DNA of 64,000 nt, taken from positions 62,001 through 126,000 of the forward strand of contig JAGTQZ010000003.1 in assembly GCA_018396705.1 (NCBI GenBank), read 5' to 3'. The stretch comes from Candidatus Bathyarchaeota archaeon (GTDB lineage: Archaea; Thermoproteota; Bathyarchaeia; Bathyarchaeales; Bathycorpusculaceae). Position numbers and translations under genes: made by a program. Below the pieces are notes generated by a model. It was given only the letters and a program-made list of their open reading frames with translations, had not been told where the DNA came from and searched no databases. Numbering within the stretch: the stretch's first letter is position 1; the number at the start of each line of letters is the position of its first letter. Below, piece after piece: positions 1 through 8,685 of this stretch.

Positions 1-2
1 AA

Positions 3-647
3 CAAAGCCACCAGCTATCACCGGGCTTCATACAAATCCCAACACGAATGGCAAACCTGCTGGAAAAATGGCTGCAAGCCTCACTAGTTAAAACTATAAG
101 CAATGGCATAATTCTCTTCGACGGCTCCTTAACAGCTGGAACTGCTGACACACCGACACAGCAGTTGAAGGAGATTTTAGCTGCCGCGAGAAGTATGGGC
201 AACACGGTGTTAGCCTTCACAAAAGTGACGACATTAAGGTTCAACGGATGCCTAATAACAGAAGCCTTTCCAGCCTACAAGCCCCCATGCCTAATAGAAG
301 TGGCAAACATCAAACCGAAACCGCCACTAACACTTTTAGGCGAGGTTTACGTGGCGAAATTAGCCCGGGGCAACTACGCCTTCCGCCTGGACGTAGATCG
401 CGAACTACCAGCGCAGAAACGCATAGAAGCCGTTGAACGCCTTTTAGGAAACGACTTGATAATGCAGGGCTACCCAGAAACGCTGCGGCTTGCGCACATC
501 TTGTGCACTTTTACTGCTAACGAGGTGATTGCTATGCAACACTTCATACAACAACGCTACCGCCTAAAAATAATCGACCGCCCAGACATGCACCGGCTAC
601 TGTTTGGACCCTTTGGGAAGGGCGAAAGCCACCATGAGGCTATATAG
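3..647 (+). CDS. nurA: NurA-like 5'-3' nuclease, C-terminal part (cut by window edge)
   Basis: The frame is open from base 3 with no stop, so the ATG at 48 is probably internal and the gene begins outside the window. About 200 residues are visible after that ATG, whereas NurA proteins usually run 300-400. A hydrophobic strand ending in FDGSL near residue 25 resembles an acidic metal-binding motif of NurA, and the tail has the family's mixed alpha/beta look. NurA works with the HerA translocase in DNA end resection during double-strand break repair, and a HerA-type ATPase follows directly with overlapping ends. The assignment rests partly on that neighbour; the sequence alone is only moderately diagnostic. 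Confidence 0.72.
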   Translation, partial: QSHQLSPGFIQIPTRMANLLEKWLQASLVKTISNGIILFDGSLTAGTADTPTQQLKEILAAARSMGNTVLAFTKVTTLRFNGCLITEAFPAYKPPCLIEVANIKPKPPLTLLGEVYVAKLARGNYAFRLDVDRELPAQKRIEAVERLLGNDLIMQGYPETLRLAHILCTFTANEVIAMQHFIQQRYRLKIIDRPDMHRLLFGPFGKGESHHEAI

Positions 648-2151
648 GAAAGAAGGCAACATAATAGAAATTCTAAGCTTTCCAAACGAAAGCGTGGAAA
701 AAGGCGACTATCTTCTCATAGAGGATGGGGAAGCACAAAAAGCGTTAATAGCTCAAGTTATAGACGTGCAGTTCGCCAACATACCAGGTGTCTTAGAAGA
801 ACTGCTGCGAAGCTTACCAGACGGTGGAGGTATAATACAAGGTGAAGACGTGGACCCGCTTGAGATTGCACCCCACATAACGTATATTCAGGATTCCAGA
901 CTTTTGATATGTAAGATCCGCGCCACCCTAGAGGGGGAACACCTAAGCCCAAGCACCTCATGGCTGCCTTCACGTTCGCAGTCCTCGGTCAAAAAACTGC
1001 CTATCCCAATGCTTCTCAAGCTGGCGAGGGTTAATGGCAACCTTCCCATAACTTTAGGCGTGACAAAGGAGAACTCGCTTTTAACTATAGACGCCACATC
1101 GCTGGATGGAAGGCTAAACATTATTACTGGCAAGAAGGAGACAGGCAAGTCGCACCTTTCAAAGCTTCTGATAACAAGCCTCCTCCAATACAAGGCGGTG
1201 GTTATCGTCCTAGACTTGAACGGTGAATACACTGGTTTAGGCTTCACGTCAGATGGCAAACGCAACGCCTACTTTAACAGGATCCACGTTCTAACACCTT
1301 CACAAAACTTCAAAGTAGCCCTAAAACAGCTCCACCTAAACGTCATCCTAAACATTCTCATCCATGCCTTGCATTTGCCAGGCACATCTACCCGCGAGTT
1401 CCGTCGAATATGGCAGTTCCTTAAAGACAAGGGATGCCTAACACTGCACGAGTTGGGCGAGGCTATCCGCAACTGGAACTGCAACCAAAACGTTAGGGAC
1501 GCCCTCTTCAGCCGCTATTATGCGCTGGTGAACTCCGGCTTCTTTACGGATAATGTGGCGGAAGCCAACCTGCTGGAGGAATGCCTATTCAAGGCTAGGG
1601 AGGAGGGGGGCGCAGTAATTATTAATTTGCGTAACACTTCGCCCATAGACCGTCAAATAGTAGTCGAATACTTGCTGGGCAAGCTTGTGGAGCTTTTGAC
1701 AAGCTGGAGGCTTAAGGCTGTTTTCCTCTTCGCTGAGGAAGCCCATCTCTATCTACGGGAAACCTACTGGGATGACATTGTAACGCGGATGCGCCACTTC
1801 GGCATATTCACCACCTTCATAACAAACCAGCCTGACACAATCCGCGAGAGCATCTACCGACAAGCAGACAACATATTCCTATTCAACTTCACCAACGAAC
1901 ATGACTTAGAAGTAGTTTCCAGGGCAGCCCGCGTGGACGCTGAAACCGTCAAATCCATAGCCCGCGACCTTCCGCCACACCACTGCCTTGTTCTGGGCAA
2001 AGTTGTCAGAGACTTCCCGATAGTTGTGAAAGTTCGAGCCATTGACGTAAAAACAATGGGAGAAACGCGCCTATTCTTTACCGGCGTTCAAGCCGAGAGC
2101 ATGAATCAAACTTCTCCAGTTTCTCTCTATTCCGTTGAAGAAAATTCCTGA
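634..2151 (+). CDS. herA: HerA-type DNA translocase/helicase ATPase
   Basis: HerA/FtsK-clan hexameric ATPase that pumps DNA and partners NurA in end resection. An N-terminal beta-barrel-like region (about residues 1-110) precedes the RecA-like core. A P-loop variant TGKKETGKSH lies near residue 165 and a Walker B strand VFLFAEEAH near residue 365. The roughly 505-residue length fits the family. I chose the ATG at 634 (MRLYRKEG) over an upstream TTG at 604; it has a GGAAGG element about 15 bases upstream and gives a 14-base overlap with the nuclease gene, implying translational coupling. The 3' end overlaps the oppositely oriented Nudix gene by 74 bases. Confidence 0.88.
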   Translation: MRLYRKEGNIIEILSFPNESVEKGDYLLIEDGEAQKALIAQVIDVQFANIPGVLEELLRSLPDGGGIIQGEDVDPLEIAPHITYIQDSRLLICKIRATLEGEHLSPSTSWLPSRSQSSVKKLPIPMLLKLARVNGNLPITLGVTKENSLLTIDATSLDGRLNIITGKKETGKSHLSKLLITSLLQYKAVVIVLDLNGEYTGLGFTSDGKRNAYFNRIHVLTPSQNFKVALKQLHLNVILNILIHALHLPGTSTREFRRIWQFLKDKGCLTLHELGEAIRNWNCNQNVRDALFSRYYALVNSGFFTDNVAEANLLEECLFKAREEGGAVIINLRNTSPIDRQIVVEYLLGKLVELLTSWRLKAVFLFAEEAHLYLRETYWDDIVTRMRHFGIFTTFITNQPDTIRESIYRQADNIFLFNFTNEHDLEVVSRAARVDAETVKSIARDLPPHHCLVLGKVVRDFPIVVKVRAIDVKTMGETRLFFTGVQAESMNQTSPVSLYSVEENS

Positions 2152-2542
2152 AAGTTTTTGTTAAATCGTATTTTTCCACATCGCCTAACGGCACCCAGCG
2201 GATTTCTTCTGCGTCATCCGCTGCCCGCAGTTCCCCGCCCTTAACCTTAACAAAGTAGTCGACTATTACGAAGTGCCATTTTATTTCGCCGTTCATGTCG
2301 CGTACAATATTGTCCACCACATCCACAAGCTCTGGTTCAGCCACATCCAAACCCGTCTCTTCTTTAACCTCGCGGATAACAGCTTCCTCAGCTTTTTCGC
2401 CAAGCTCCACTATGCCTCCGGGAACACTCCACTTGCCTTTTGCAGGTTCGCCCTTCCGCTTTATAAGCAGAATCTTGCCATCGCAAATTATTATGGCGCC
2501 TACGCCTACCACGGGTTGGTTTGGGTAAAAACGCTTAACCAC
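2078..2542 (-). CDS. Nudix hydrolase (ADP-ribose pyrophosphatase-like)
   Basis: A 154-residue Nudix protein with a complete Nudix box around residues 42-64: it starts GGIVELGE and ends REVKEETG, giving the metal-binding glutamates. An upstream strand with KRKGEPAKGKW and a basic N-terminus match the archaeal MutT/ADP-ribose pyrophosphatase group. Such enzymes cleave nucleoside diphosphates linked to another moiety; the exact substrate cannot be read from sequence. The gene converges on herA and their coding ends overlap by 74 bases. Confidence 0.93.
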   Translation of the reverse strand: MVKRFYPNQPVVGVGAIIICDGKILLIKRKGEPAKGKWSVPGGIVELGEKAEEAVIREVKEETGLDVAEPELVDVVDNIVRDMNGEIKWHFVIVDYFVKVKGGELRAADDAEEIRWVPLGDVEKYDLTKTFRNFLQRNREKLEKFDSCSRLERR

Positions 2543-2590
2543 ACCTAAACCCTTTCATGCATTTTAACAAGTTAAATCTTAAACTTTTCC

Positions 2591-4009
2591 TCAAATATAT
2601 GGCGTGAAGGGGCTCCAAAGCCTTTCAGGCTCCTCACCGATCAACGTTAGATTTCTATCCTTCTTCAAAGTAACAACGAGAGCAGCAGCCGTGGCAACAA
2701 GCGACAAAATCCCCGTTAACTGTGTTATATAAGTGAGATTAACCGTTTGCGAAGTCCACTCAAAATCATAGTGCACCATAAAATCACTAACATACGGACG
2801 ATCATAATAATCTACAAAAATTACTTGAGTGTCAAACGCCCCCGCACCATAGCTTAAGAAACCATCAGCATCATATTCTCCATCGAAACGAATTATCGCC
2901 AAGTCCACTAGAAACGGACGCCCTCCAACTCTCACAGATAAGCTAACATTCCAATTGCTTATTTTCACATCTTCGTTGGCCATGGTCTTATTGTATAATA
3001 GTCCAGCTCCATACAAGCGATACAGCAAAATTTTTGTTTCACTTGAAGACACCTTGGCAAGCTGGCTTTCGATGTCTGCAAGCTGGAATCCAACATAATC
3101 CATGTAGGGTGTTCCCTCAAAAGAGTATCGAATAGTTGCTGATTTTATTTCGCCATGGATGGACAAACCGCTGGAGGCGTAAGCTGCGCCGAAAAGCAGC
3201 GAAGCCAAAAGCACCGCAACAACCGTTTTGGTGGTGCGTCCTAACCCAACACTTTTTACCGGTGCAGGTGACGGTGCGAACGTTACATAAACTGGAAATA
3301 AAGCCTGTCTTGCAAGCCTAAACTGGAAAAGCCTTTCCTTGCTGGCGACTAGAGGAAGCAAGGCTATTCCCGCTATGAAGCCTCCCGCGTGAGCAAATAC
3401 GGCGGTGCTTCCTCCAAGCCTTGTATAGCCATATATCACTTGGGTTGCAAACCAGAAAATTAAGTAGTAAGCGGCTTTCATCCGGAAAAACACTGGAAAG
3501 AATAAGAAGGCCCAGCCCATTACAAGCGATGTGCCTGGAAATAGGATCAGATAGGCGCCTAGAACACCACTTATGGCGCCTGACGCTCCGATGGCTGGAA
3601 TAGCGTAAGCTGTGGCTCCGCCTAGAAAGCTGAAAGCTGTGTGAAATATGGAGGCAGCCACGCCTGAAAGGATGTAAAGGGCTAGGAAACGCCACTTGCC
3701 CAAGGCTTCTTCAACAGCTCTGCCGAAAAGGTATAGGAAGTACATGTTGAAAAGTATGTGGAAGAAGTCGGCGTGCAAAAACATAGATGAGAAAATCCGG
3801 TAAAGCTGAGCTGGCATAACGATTAAGGATGGAACGAAACCGCCAACGCCGACCCAGTAATCACCTATCTCAAGGAAAAAATTCTCATAAGAAGTTATGG
3901 CGTAAACTGCAATGTTTACAATTATTAGGGCTAGGGTTGCTACGGGCCATGTCTTGGTTCGAGTATATCCACCCATGGGTATGCCAAAGCTTCTTTTAAA
4001 TTTAAACAC
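2591..4009 (-). CDS. Rhomboid-family intramembrane serine protease with extra C-terminal domain
   Basis: The N-terminal ~240 residues form a six-helix rhomboid domain. It has the HxxxN loop region (FHILFNMYF, about residue 80), the catalytic GASG serine motif near residue 140 and the catalytic histidine in FAHAGGF near residue 205. Rhomboids cleave transmembrane substrates within the bilayer. Unlike minimal rhomboids, the protein continues for a further ~220 residues: one membrane segment, a soluble beta-rich section with several N-x-S/T sites, and a final membrane segment near residue 435. This suggests an extracytoplasmic domain anchored at both ends. Transcribed on the same strand as the ABC operon, 70 bases beyond its last gene. 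Confidence 0.9.
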   Translation of the reverse strand: MFKFKRSFGIPMGGYTRTKTWPVATLALIIVNIAVYAITSYENFFLEIGDYWVGVGGFVPSLIVMPAQLYRIFSSMFLHADFFHILFNMYFLYLFGRAVEEALGKWRFLALYILSGVAASIFHTAFSFLGGATAYAIPAIGASGAISGVLGAYLILFPGTSLVMGWAFLFFPVFFRMKAAYYLIFWFATQVIYGYTRLGGSTAVFAHAGGFIAGIALLPLVASKERLFQFRLARQALFPVYVTFAPSPAPVKSVGLGRTTKTVVAVLLASLLFGAAYASSGLSIHGEIKSATIRYSFEGTPYMDYVGFQLADIESQLAKVSSSETKILLYRLYGAGLLYNKTMANEDVKISNWNVSLSVRVGGRPFLVDLAIIRFDGEYDADGFLSYGAGAFDTQVIFVDYYDRPYVSDFMVHYDFEWTSQTVNLTYITQLTGILSLVATAAALVVTLKKDRNLTLIGEEPERLWSPFTPYI

Positions 4010-4078
4010 TAAACGACAACTCTCCGCTTTTAAAGGATAAAACGCTATGTTAAATAATTTGCTGGGCTTGATTAATTG

Positions 4079-5371
4079 TTATTCATATCTAAGGGCTTCC
4101 ACAGGCTTAAGCCTTGAAGCTCTCCAAGCGGGATAAAATGCGAAAACCAAGCTGACCATGAGGCCGAAGGCTATTGCTCCCAGCAAAACTGTTGGGGTTA
4201 AGACCGGGGTTATTCTTACTGCGCTTGCAGCCGCTGCTTGACCGCCTTGTCGTAGGCCGAATCCGAAACCTCCGTTAGCGCTAAATATTCTTACGACAAG
4301 CTCGGCTAAGCCCCAGCCTGTCCCAATGCCTATGAAAGCACCCATTAATCCGATTATGGCTGCTTCTGTTAGGAAAACAAGCAGCACTGTGCGGTTTTTC
4401 ATCCCTAAAGCTTTTAGGATGCCTATTTCCCTCGTGCGCTCCATTAGGGAGACAATCATGATGTTCATTATGCCTATGCCGGCCACCAGAAGTGATATGG
4501 CAGCTATCCCCGCCAAGAAAAGCTCTATGGTGGAGAAGACGCTTGAAATAACGTTAAGAACAGCCGTGGCAGACGTGACTGCAACTTGGCCGCCGAAAGC
4601 GTTTCTTATGGCTTTAGTGGCGCTTTCAATGGTTGCCTTATCATCGTTTTTCAGCTTAACGATTATCATTTCGCATTTGTCTGTTCCAAAAAAGCTCTGA
4701 GCTTGAGTTATTGGGATATAGATGCTCGCGTCTGACGGCCCACTTATGCTGAAGCCTCCGATTTCTTGGAGAACTGCCACCACGTTGCCCACGTAAGACT
4801 CGTTTCTGAGAGGCCTCGCTGTAGTGTTGGTCCAGAGTATTTCAACAGTATCGCCTGTGGTGCAGAAGCGTGTCCCATTGCCCCAAGGGTCGCTCACCCG
4901 CTTGCCAACAACTATAGCGGTGTTTTCCGGATTATAGGGTATTTCGGTTCCATTTTCAGCTACGAATGTGCTCTCGTATATTGCCTTGTATGCTTTGAAG
5001 TCTAAGCCTACAATTGTGACGCGACGGGCTTTTCCATCAGCCGTTTTTATGTAGCCAATTCTCTGGATTACGGCGATGGCTGCGGTGACATTTTCTATTT
5101 GGCTTATTGTCCCCGTGTCATTAACTAGTAGGCTGAAACCTGAATCTGCTCCGCCTAGTCCCAGTCCTCCGCCCGCCGAAACGATAAGCGTGTCTGTTGC
5201 AAATCCCCTCTGGAGTTGAGTGGCTATGGCTGCCTGCAGTCCCTGAGTTATCGACAACAACGCCACAATAGCAGCTATGCCAATAACGACGCCCAGTGTG
5301 GTTAAGCCGGCGCGTAGTTTCCGCAGTTTTATGGCGCTGAAGGCATATGTCCAAATGTCTTTTGGCTTCAT
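4079..5371 (-). CDS. MacB/FtsX-type ABC transporter permease
   Basis: A 430-residue permease with the MacB/LolC layout. One membrane helix lies near the N-terminus (about residues 20-45), followed by a large extracytoplasmic MacB-PCD domain (about 50-270) and three C-terminal helices with the FtsX signature (around IGIMNIMIVS and EIGILKALG). These systems are mechanotransmitters or exporters and do not carry substrate across the membrane by alternating access. The start overlaps the stop of the upstream ATPase gene by four bases (ATGA), so the two are coupled. Last gene of the PadR-headed operon. Confidence 0.93.
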   Translation of the reverse strand: MKPKDIWTYAFSAIKLRKLRAGLTTLGVVIGIAAIVALLSITQGLQAAIATQLQRGFATDTLIVSAGGGLGLGGADSGFSLLVNDTGTISQIENVTAAIAVIQRIGYIKTADGKARRVTIVGLDFKAYKAIYESTFVAENGTEIPYNPENTAIVVGKRVSDPWGNGTRFCTTGDTVEILWTNTTARPLRNESYVGNVVAVLQEIGGFSISGPSDASIYIPITQAQSFFGTDKCEMIIVKLKNDDKATIESATKAIRNAFGGQVAVTSATAVLNVISSVFSTIELFLAGIAAISLLVAGIGIMNIMIVSLMERTREIGILKALGMKNRTVLLVFLTEAAIIGLMGAFIGIGTGWGLAELVVRIFSANGGFGFGLRQGGQAAAASAVRITPVLTPTVLLGAIAFGLMVSLVFAFYPAWRASRLKPVEALRYE

Positions 5372-6054
5372 GGCTTGTTCACCACTTCGCCCACTATGAG
5401 GCCGTCAAGCATGTGCACTGTCCGCTTGGTTTCTCTGGCTAGGCGCTGGTCATGGGTCACCATTATTATCGTCACGCCTTTCTCCTCGTTTAGGCGCTTT
5501 ACAAGCCTCATTATTTCGTCCGCGTTTTTTGAGTCAACATTTCCAGTCGGCTCATCCATAAGTAGAAAGCGTGGATTATTCGCTAGGGCTCTGGCTATGG
5601 CTACACGTTGCTGTTCGCCTCCGCTTAGTTCCGTTGGCTTATGGTTCATTCGGTCGGCTAAGCCGACGGTTTCAAGAAGCTCAACGGCGTGTCTACGCCT
5701 CTCTTCTTTGCCTAAGCCAGCAATAGCCATGGGAAGCTCAACGTTTTCCAGAGCTGTAAACCTTGGAATCAAATTGAAAAACTGGAAAACGAAGCCTATT
5801 CGGCGCCTTAAATCTGCAAGCTTATCCTCGTCTAGAGTTGAAACGTCAACACTGTCTATGAAAACTTTCCCTTCGGTCGGTTTATCTAAAGCGCCTATAA
5901 GGTTTAGAAGCGTTGATTTTCCGCTTCCAGAAGGCCCCAAGATGGATAGGAATTCGCTCTCCTCAACTTTTAGGTTTACGCCTCTAAGGGCTTCCACTGG
6001 AACCTTGCCGAGCATATACACCTTTCGGAGGTTAACGGTTTCAACAACAGCCAT
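5368..6054 (-). CDS. MacB/LolD-type ABC transporter ATP-binding protein
   Basis: Nucleotide-binding subunit for the adjoining MacB-type permease. The Walker A motif GPSGSGKST lies near residue 40, the signature LSGGEQQRVAIARAL near 140, Walker B LLMDEPTGNVD after it, and the switch histidine is in MVTHD. I chose the ATG at 6054 (MAVVETVN) because GGTGG lies six bases upstream and typical LolD proteins begin there. A longer reading from 6093 would add 13 residues and overlap the upstream permease. Same operon as the PadR regulator and DrrA-type exporter. Confidence 0.94.
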   Translation of the reverse strand: MAVVETVNLRKVYMLGKVPVEALRGVNLKVEESEFLSILGPSGSGKSTLLNLIGALDKPTEGKVFIDSVDVSTLDEDKLADLRRRIGFVFQFFNLIPRFTALENVELPMAIAGLGKEERRRHAVELLETVGLADRMNHKPTELSGGEQQRVAIARALANNPRFLLMDEPTGNVDSKNADEIMRLVKRLNEEKGVTIIMVTHDQRLARETKRTVHMLDGLIVGEVVNKP

Positions 6055-6071
6055 AGGGAGCCACCAACGCT

Positions 6072-7022
6072 TTACTTTGACAAATATTTCCATGACAAAA
6101 CTATGCCAATAGTGGCAAGAACAACTGCAAACAAGCTGAGATACATGAAGTCTCTTAGCAAGGCAGAGGGATCTGCGGGCAGTATGGTCAACCGTCTAAG
6201 AGCGTCCGTTAAGTACGTGAGCGGGTTCACGCTGGCTACGGCTTGCATCCATTCGGGCATGAGCTTTGTTGGAAAGAAGTTGTTGCTTGCAAACATTAAT
6301 GGCATAGTGATGAGGCTTACAAACTGCATGGGACGCTCCATCCGGGTGGACCTTATAGAGAAGGCTATGAAGACGGATGAGAGCCCCACGCCCAGCAGGA
6401 ATATGGCGGCGTAAACCCCCAAGAGATTTAGCGGCGTAAATGTTGAGCTCAATTTTAGTCCCAGCAAATATGCAAGCGCCAAAATCACTGAGGCTTGAAA
6501 CATAGCCCGGAAAGTGGCGTTTAGGATTTTCGAGAATATTATGGCTGCCCGTGAAACCGGCGTGCTTATCACCTTGTCCAAGAAGCCTAAACGGCGGTCC
6601 CATACAATGGACATGCCGCTGAACATGGTTGTAGTTATAACAATCATGGAGACCATGCCCACAGCCATGAAACTGAAGTAGTCTGCGACGCCAAACGTGT
6701 CCTCCATTATCTTTGACCCCATTTCGGCGAACATCTGCGAAAGCGCCGTGCCATCAAGCACCACCCCTGGGAGACCGGACGGAGAGAGGATGGCGCTGCC
6801 TGGAATTGGCACTTGGGGTGGCAGGTTTATGTTGTTGGCTGAAAACAAGCCGCCTATATTCATGGACTTGCCCAGCAAGCCCATCCATATTAGGGGTTGG
6901 AGCACAAACATGACCAACATGACTGGATCGTTAAGCCATTTTTTAAGTTCGCGGCGGGTTAGAGCCCACAAGCCTCTAGCGAAGCTTGGCTGACACTCAT
7001 TTACGGCTTTTGTGTCGCTCAT
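6072..7022 (-). CDS. ABC-2 family transporter permease (DrrB-like)
   Basis: A 316-residue ABC-2 permease with a hydrophobic helix near residues 35-55, a short extracytoplasmic loop, and five further helices from about residue 115 to the end. The conserved ABC-2 section around SGMSIVWDRRLGFLDKVISTPVSR is recognisable. It pairs with the ATPase immediately upstream, to which it is linked by a four-base ATGA overlap. The family exports drugs, lipids or polysaccharides; substrate unknown here. Confidence 0.93.
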   Translation of the reverse strand: MSDTKAVNECQPSFARGLWALTRRELKKWLNDPVMLVMFVLQPLIWMGLLGKSMNIGGLFSANNINLPPQVPIPGSAILSPSGLPGVVLDGTALSQMFAEMGSKIMEDTFGVADYFSFMAVGMVSMIVITTTMFSGMSIVWDRRLGFLDKVISTPVSRAAIIFSKILNATFRAMFQASVILALAYLLGLKLSSTFTPLNLLGVYAAIFLLGVGLSSVFIAFSIRSTRMERPMQFVSLITMPLMFASNNFFPTKLMPEWMQAVASVNPLTYLTDALRRLTILPADPSALLRDFMYLSLFAVVLATIGIVLSWKYLSK

Positions 7023-8026
7023 TTCCTTCTAGCCCTCCATAAGTGAACCCTCTGCGCCATAAACTCTGCACGGGAAGACTCTTCCGTGTCCCGCAACGCT
7101 TTGCCCGTGTATTCCAGGTAAACCTCGTTTAGCGTTGGCTCTGTAAGCGAAAGCCTTGTCACCGTATAGCCCTTCCTCCTTAAAACCTCGATAATTAGAG
7201 GTGCGGTTACCTCGCCTTTCACGGCTTTAACACGATAGGCGCCATCTTCTTTCCGAACTTCTTTCACGTTTTCCACGCTTTGGATTATGCTTGCCACGTC
7301 GGCGTTTTCTTTGATGGCTATGGTGATTATGTCTCCGCCTAGGTTGTCCTTAAGTTCGCTTGGCGAGCCCGTTACGATTATTTTTCCGTGGTCTATGATG
7401 GCTATGCGGTCGCAGAGGGCGTCAGCCTCCTCCAAATAATGCGTGGTCATGAAAATAGTCATGCCATACTCTTTCTTTAAACGGCGGATGTACTCCCATG
7501 TGGCAGCCCGCGTTTGCACGTCTAAACCCAAAGTTGGCTCATCCAAAAACAGCACTTTGGGACGGTTTATCAGGCCGCATGCAAGCTCAAGCCTCCGCCT
7601 CATCCCGCCTGAATATGTTTCAACGCGTTTATCTTTGAAGTCTATTAGCTCCACGAGCTCCAGCAGTTCCAAGGCGCGTTTTTTGGCGACTTCGTGGGGA
7701 ATCCCATACAAGTCTGCACAGAGCATTATGTTCTCGTAGCCCGTTAAATCCTCGTCCGCTGTATACTCTTGGGGCACAACGCCGATAACCTTTCGGACAT
7801 CGTTGGCTTGTTTAACAACGTCGAAGCCCAGCACTGATGCGGTGCCTTCTGTTGGCTTAAGCACCGTTATCAGCATGTTTATGGTTGTGGTTTTGCCCGC
7901 GCCGTTTGGTCCAAGAAAACCGAAGACTTCGCCTTCGTGGACGCTGAAGGTTATATGGTCTACAGCCACTAGGCTTCGGTTGAAAACCTTCGTCAAGTTT
8001 TCAGCCTTAATCACGTCTTCCCTCAA
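7019..8026 (-). CDS. DrrA-type ABC transporter ATP-binding protein
   Basis: A 335-residue ATPase of the DrrA/daunorubicin-resistance group. Motifs in order are Walker A GPNGAGKTT (about residue 38), signature YSGGMRRRLELA (about 140), Walker B VLFLDEPTLGLD and the H-loop MTTHY. The extra C-terminal ~100 residues after the catalytic core are typical of this group. It overlaps the PadR gene upstream and the permease downstream by four bases each, showing one co-translated unit. Likely repressed by the PadR protein through the palindromes upstream of 8598. Confidence 0.94.
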   Translation of the reverse strand: MREDVIKAENLTKVFNRSLVAVDHITFSVHEGEVFGFLGPNGAGKTTTINMLITVLKPTEGTASVLGFDVVKQANDVRKVIGVVPQEYTADEDLTGYENIMLCADLYGIPHEVAKKRALELLELVELIDFKDKRVETYSGGMRRRLELACGLINRPKVLFLDEPTLGLDVQTRAATWEYIRRLKKEYGMTIFMTTHYLEEADALCDRIAIIDHGKIIVTGSPSELKDNLGGDIITIAIKENADVASIIQSVENVKEVRKEDGAYRVKAVKGEVTAPLIIEVLRRKGYTVTRLSLTEPTLNEVYLEYTGKALRDTEESSRAEFMAQRVHLWRARRK

Positions 8027-8598
8027 GCCTTTTCACCCTTGAGTCGCTTTTCGATTTCCTCAAGCCGTTTGGCGGTTTCGTTCAAAACATCTAACGCCTC
8101 TTTCAAGGCTTGCTCGCTAAAACGTTCCTCAAGAGTTAAACCTAAACCAAACAATGTCTTAAATAACCGCCTAAAGGATTCACGGATTTCTTCGGCTTTC
8201 TCTGGCGGTATACGGAGCCAAAGTCCACCCATCATTGGCAGAGCGAAAAACTTTCTGCCCATGCAGAAGTGACCGCGCATCTTCCGCTGTTCTTCGAGAA
8301 GCTGTTTACCCTTATCCGTAAGCGTATAACACTTTACGCCTGTTTCTTTTGCGGGAACTTCACGAATATAGCCGTTGTCCTGAAGCCAAGCCAATAGCGG
8401 ATAAACAGAACCTGGACTAGGCTTCCAGCATCCACCGGTGCGCCGTTCAATCTCATTAATGATCTCCGAACCAGACATGGGCTTCTCACTCAAAAGCTCA
8501 AGCACTTGGTGGCGCAGAAACCCCTTTGGCACAGCAGCCATATGCCTTAACCAGTGCCTAAATGGTCGTGGAAGAGGCGGAAAGTCTCCATCAAACAT
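8023..8598 (-). CDS. PadR-family transcriptional regulator
   Basis: A 191-residue winged-helix repressor. The PadR signature runs from about residue 28: QVLELLSEKPMSGSEI, then PGSVYPLLAWLQDNGYI and the wing YTLTDKGKQLL. A C-terminal helical dimerisation region follows (about 100-190). PadR proteins commonly repress adjacent multidrug exporters and are relieved by ligands. This gene heads an operon with two ABC systems and sits directly next to a set of palindromes likely to be its own operator. Length and domain order are typical. Confidence 0.94.
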   Translation of the reverse strand: MFDGDFPPLPRPFRHWLRHMAAVPKGFLRHQVLELLSEKPMSGSEIINEIERRTGGCWKPSPGSVYPLLAWLQDNGYIREVPAKETGVKCYTLTDKGKQLLEEQRKMRGHFCMGRKFFALPMMGGLWLRIPPEKAEEIRESFRRLFKTLFGLGLTLEERFSEQALKEALDVLNETAKRLEEIEKRLKGEKA

Positions 8599-8600
8599 TT

Positions 8601-8640
8601 ATATCACCATTGATATCAAATTCGATAACAAATTTGATAA
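8601..8640 (-). promoter_or_regulatory. Probable PadR operator and promoter of the ABC exporter operon
   Basis: Directly upstream of the padR start there is a perfect inverted repeat, ATATCA-CCAT-TGATAT (8601-8616). It overlaps a second repeat, TATC-AAATTC-GATA (8614-8627), and another GATA half-site follows at 8636-8639. PadR regulators bind ATGT/TATC-type dyads spaced like these. A TATA-like stretch (TTTATAAG on the minus strand, about 8644-8651) lies just beyond. Bound repressor would sit between the TATA element and the gene. Function is inferred from position and symmetry. Confidence 0.65.
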
Positions 8641-8685
8641 CTTTCTTATAAACTTTACTAACAACATGGCGACAAGCAATTATTG

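Noticed and set aside
604-633. Upstream TTG start for the HerA gene.
   Set aside because: It would enlarge the overlap with the nuclease gene, and family similarity begins at the ATG at 634.
7019-8598. PadR plus ABC genes as a biosynthetic antibiotic locus.
   Set aside because: No synthase, peptide precursor or tailoring enzyme lies alongside; a resistance or export role is sufficient.
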